Shown: positions 62,281-64,000 of the stretch, one piece after another
Position numbering within the stretch: position 1 is the stretch's first letter
Layout of the letters: every line of letters starts with the position of its first letter
From: Cerasicoccus maritimus
GTDB lineage: Bacteria > Verrucomicrobiota > Verrucomicrobiia > Opitutales > Cerasicoccaceae
DNA: 64,000 nucleotides
Assembly: GCA_031296935.1 (NCBI GenBank)
Contig: JAVDPD010000002.1
Coordinates: forward strand, 1-64,000
Direction of reading: 5' to 3'
Notes under the pieces: model-generated
What the model was told of the DNA's origin: nothing
What the model saw: the letters and a program-made list of their open reading frames with translations, nothing else
The model's database searches: none
Position numbers and translations under genes: made by a program

Positions 62281-63566
62281 TATACGGTTTCGTCCTCGGC
62301 GTCGGGGGCCTTAGGCGTGGCTTGGACGATGATCGGGGTGGTGCTTTTGAGGTGTAGATCGCGTTGTGGGAACGGAATTTCGATGCCCTCTTCCTTGAAG
62401 CGGTCCCAGATCTCTAGGAGCACCAGGCTTTGTACGTTGGCGACGCCTTCGTTCGGGTCGCGAATCCAGAAGCGGAGTTGCAAGTCCACCGAGCTGTCGC
62501 CAAAGCCTTTCAGCAAGCAAACAGGAGGCGGATCCTTGAGCACGCGGGTTTGCTTGGCCGCAGCAGCTTTGCAGATTTCGATGGCGCGGTGGGGGTCTTC
62601 GTTGTAGGAGATGCCCACATCAAGGCGGATACGCACGCGGTCGTGGCTGAAGGACCAGTTGACCACGCGCTGAGTGATGAGGTCTTCGTTTGGTATCAGG
62701 TGCTCGGTGCCGTCCCGGGTAATGACCGATACGTAGCGTGCGCGGAGGGAGTTGATCCAGCCATAGGTGCCTTCTAGTTCAATGACGTCGCCGGGTTTGA
62801 TTGAGCGGTCGGACAGGAGGATGAAGCCGCTGATCAGGTTGGAAACGATTTTCTGGAGGCCAAAACCAAGACCAATGCCGAGGGCACCGCCAAAGATCGT
62901 TAAGGCTGACAAGTCTATGCCGACTGAGGTCAGCCCGATCACCATCGCGAGGACGATGAATATGATGCGGATAAACTTACCGATGAGCGCGCGGGTGGAA
63001 GGATTGATTCGGTCGATGGTGTCGACACGGCGCTCGATGAGCTGGGAGAGACCGATGCCGACCCACAGGGCGATGGCCAGTGAGATGGCGACTGTGATCA
63101 GGTCCCAGAAGGTCAGGGTCATGTTGCCCGCGGTGAAGGGCAGGTTTTTTCCTTTGAGAAAATCGATGACGACATCGTCAATGATCAGTACTTCGAAGGC
63201 GCTGATGAGGAAGAGAATTGTCGCGGTGGACTGCGCCCAGAATCGATCGCGAATAAATGACGTGGCGAAGCCAATTAGTGACCACAGCGTAAAGATCGTG
63301 GCAGCCATCCGAAAGATTGGCGCTGGGATGCCCGCCGACACCAATGTGATGGATATCAAGAGGCAAGCCAGAGCCAGAGCGATCAGTTCTTTGTTTTCGC
63401 CAAACCAAACCTTGGGGTTATAGCGTTCAGGCGTTTCTTTAAGCTCAGGGCGAAATGCAAGATAGAGACCCAGCCAGATCACGCTAACCACAATAACCTG
63501 CCACCAGTGGTCAGTATTCGTTGCTTCTTGCGCAGGGTAAAACCATTCCAGCGTGCTCATTAGCAA
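62280..63566 (-). CDS. MscS-family mechanosensitive channel
   Basis: A 428-residue protein with several N-terminal helices (about 22-215). The MscS pore helix and beta domain follow (about 215-400; IFGGALGIGLGFGLQKIVSNLISG, DVIELEGTYGWINSLRARYVSV, IPNEDLITQRVVNWS). It probably opens on membrane tension to release solutes during osmotic downshock. Confidence 0.92.
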   Translation of the reverse strand: MLMSTLEWFYPAQEATNTDHWWQVIVVSVIWLGLYLAFRPELKETPERYNPKVWFGENKELIALALACLLISITLVSAGIPAPIFRMAATIFTLWSLIGFATSFIRDRFWAQSTATILFLISAFEVLIIDDVVIDFLKGKNLPFTAGNMTLTFWDLITVAISLAIALWVGIGLSQLIERRVDTIDRINPSTRALIGKFIRIIFIVLAMVIGLTSVGIDLSALTIFGGALGIGLGFGLQKIVSNLISGFILLSDRSIKPGDVIELEGTYGWINSLRARYVSVITRDGTEHLIPNEDLITQRVVNWSFSHDRVRIRLDVGISYNEDPHRAIEICKAAAAKQTRVLKDPPPVCLLKGFGDSSVDLQLRFWIRDPNEGVANVQSLVLLEIWDRFKEEGIEIPFPQRDLHLKSTTPIIVQATPKAPDAEDETV

Positions 63567-63611
63567 ATATAATGCACGCAGCAGCGCGTTAAGTCAAGAA
63601 GGGCTAAGGGG

Positions 63612-64000
63612 TTACGGACCTTCAATGATGGCGAGTGTCAGGTCGTCTTCCATAGTGATCTCGTCGCCAATTTGGCGTACGCGCTCGGTAATGGAATCAG
63701 CCTGATGCTGTGGCGATAGCTGAATGGTTGAGCGAATGAGTTGTTCGAAGGACAGCTCGCCGTATGCGTCGAGAATTTCTGGGATGCCGTCAGTGTAGAG
63801 AAAAATGCGGTCTCCGGTGTCGAGCACGCCGTGCACGGTATCTGAAGACGGTTGGTCCATCAGCCCCATTGCCAGGCTTTCGGTGAAGGAGAGCGTTTCG
63901 AGCGTGCGCGTTTGCTTACGGTAGATAATGGGCGCCGGATGGCCGGCATTGGCCGCAACATAGCTTAGATGGCCGGATTTTTCCAAGAGGAAATGCCCGG
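63612..64000 (-). CDS. PP2C/SpoIIE-type phosphatase, 5' end beyond window
   Basis: The last roughly 129 residues of a SpoIIE-like serine phosphatase: YVAANAGHPAPIIYR, LDTGDRIFLYTDGIPE (metal-binding Asp-Gly) and EDDLTLAI. The reading frame continues through the right edge (GHFLLEKSGH), so the N-terminus, possibly with a sensor or receiver domain, is missing. Such proteins act on anti-anti-sigma factors or cyclic-di-GMP-type pathways. Confidence 0.9.
   Translation of the reverse strand, partial: GHFLLEKSGHLSYVAANAGHPAPIIYRKQTRTLETLSFTESLAMGLMDQPSSDTVHGVLDTGDRIFLYTDGIPEILDAYGELSFEQLIRSTIQLSPQHQADSITERVRQIGDEITMEDDLTLAIIEGP

Overview
The window is a stretch of GC-rich bacterial chromosome dominated by a compact nitrogen-fixation island. 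The nitrogenase proteins are of the anaerobe ('cluster III') type: NifD is long, with an internal insertion, and NifK lacks the N-terminal extension of the proteobacterial form. Large secreted carbohydrate-active proteins, an SHD1-type small membrane protein, archaeal-style FolE2 and abundant REP-like palindromes suggest a Verrucomicrobiota, perhaps Opitutales-like. That placement is inference from gene style; no rRNA gene or other phylogenetic marker was available to test it.

Layout. 0-20 kb: a 194-bp tandem duplication of the rlmN 3' end; rlmN; a 1468-residue secreted deacetylase/propeller protein; an unusual hydrolase-DedA-ATP-grasp fusion in a probable operon with NRDE and DinB proteins; a GDSL esterase; gcvH; menB; a 2-hydroxyacid dehydrogenase; and a secreted glycosidase divergent from an AraC regulator. 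20.5-39.5 kb: nifA, then on the opposite strand nifH-D-K-ferritin-nifE-N-B-[2Fe-2S] ferredoxin-nifV-unknown-flavodoxin-nifJ-draT-draG. A TGT-N10-ACA site and a probable sigma-54 -24/-12 element lie between nifA and nifH. 39.6-42.2 kb: a yqjD/yqjE/yqjK-like trio and a PhrB-like photolyase. 42.1-42.45 kb: a cluster of DnaA-box-like sites. 43.4-46.2 kb: small, AT-richer accessory genes. 46.4-64 kb: housekeeping and transport genes (LysM protein, AzgA permease, hydroxyacid dehydrogenase, SLC13 transporter, pyrC, purM, thrH, a response regulator, a CbiX-like protein, a Pal-like lipoprotein, folE2, mscS and a truncated PP2C phosphatase).

How the nif genes fit together: NifJ oxidises pyruvate and reduces the adjacent flavodoxin (and possibly the ferredoxin), which feed NifH. 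NifHDK is the catalyst. NifB, NifEN and NifV make the cofactor. DraT and DraG would switch NifH off and on by ADP-ribosylation of Arg113. NifA activates the operon. No nifU, nifS, nifX, molybdate transporter, or nifI1/nifI2 (PII-like) genes are in the window. The ferritin gene and a 172-residue unknown protein translationally coupled to nifV are the least expected members.

The most unusual non-coding structure is a set of modular palindromes. One class sits with zero spacing directly behind the stop codons of four unrelated genes, always in the same orientation relative to the gene.
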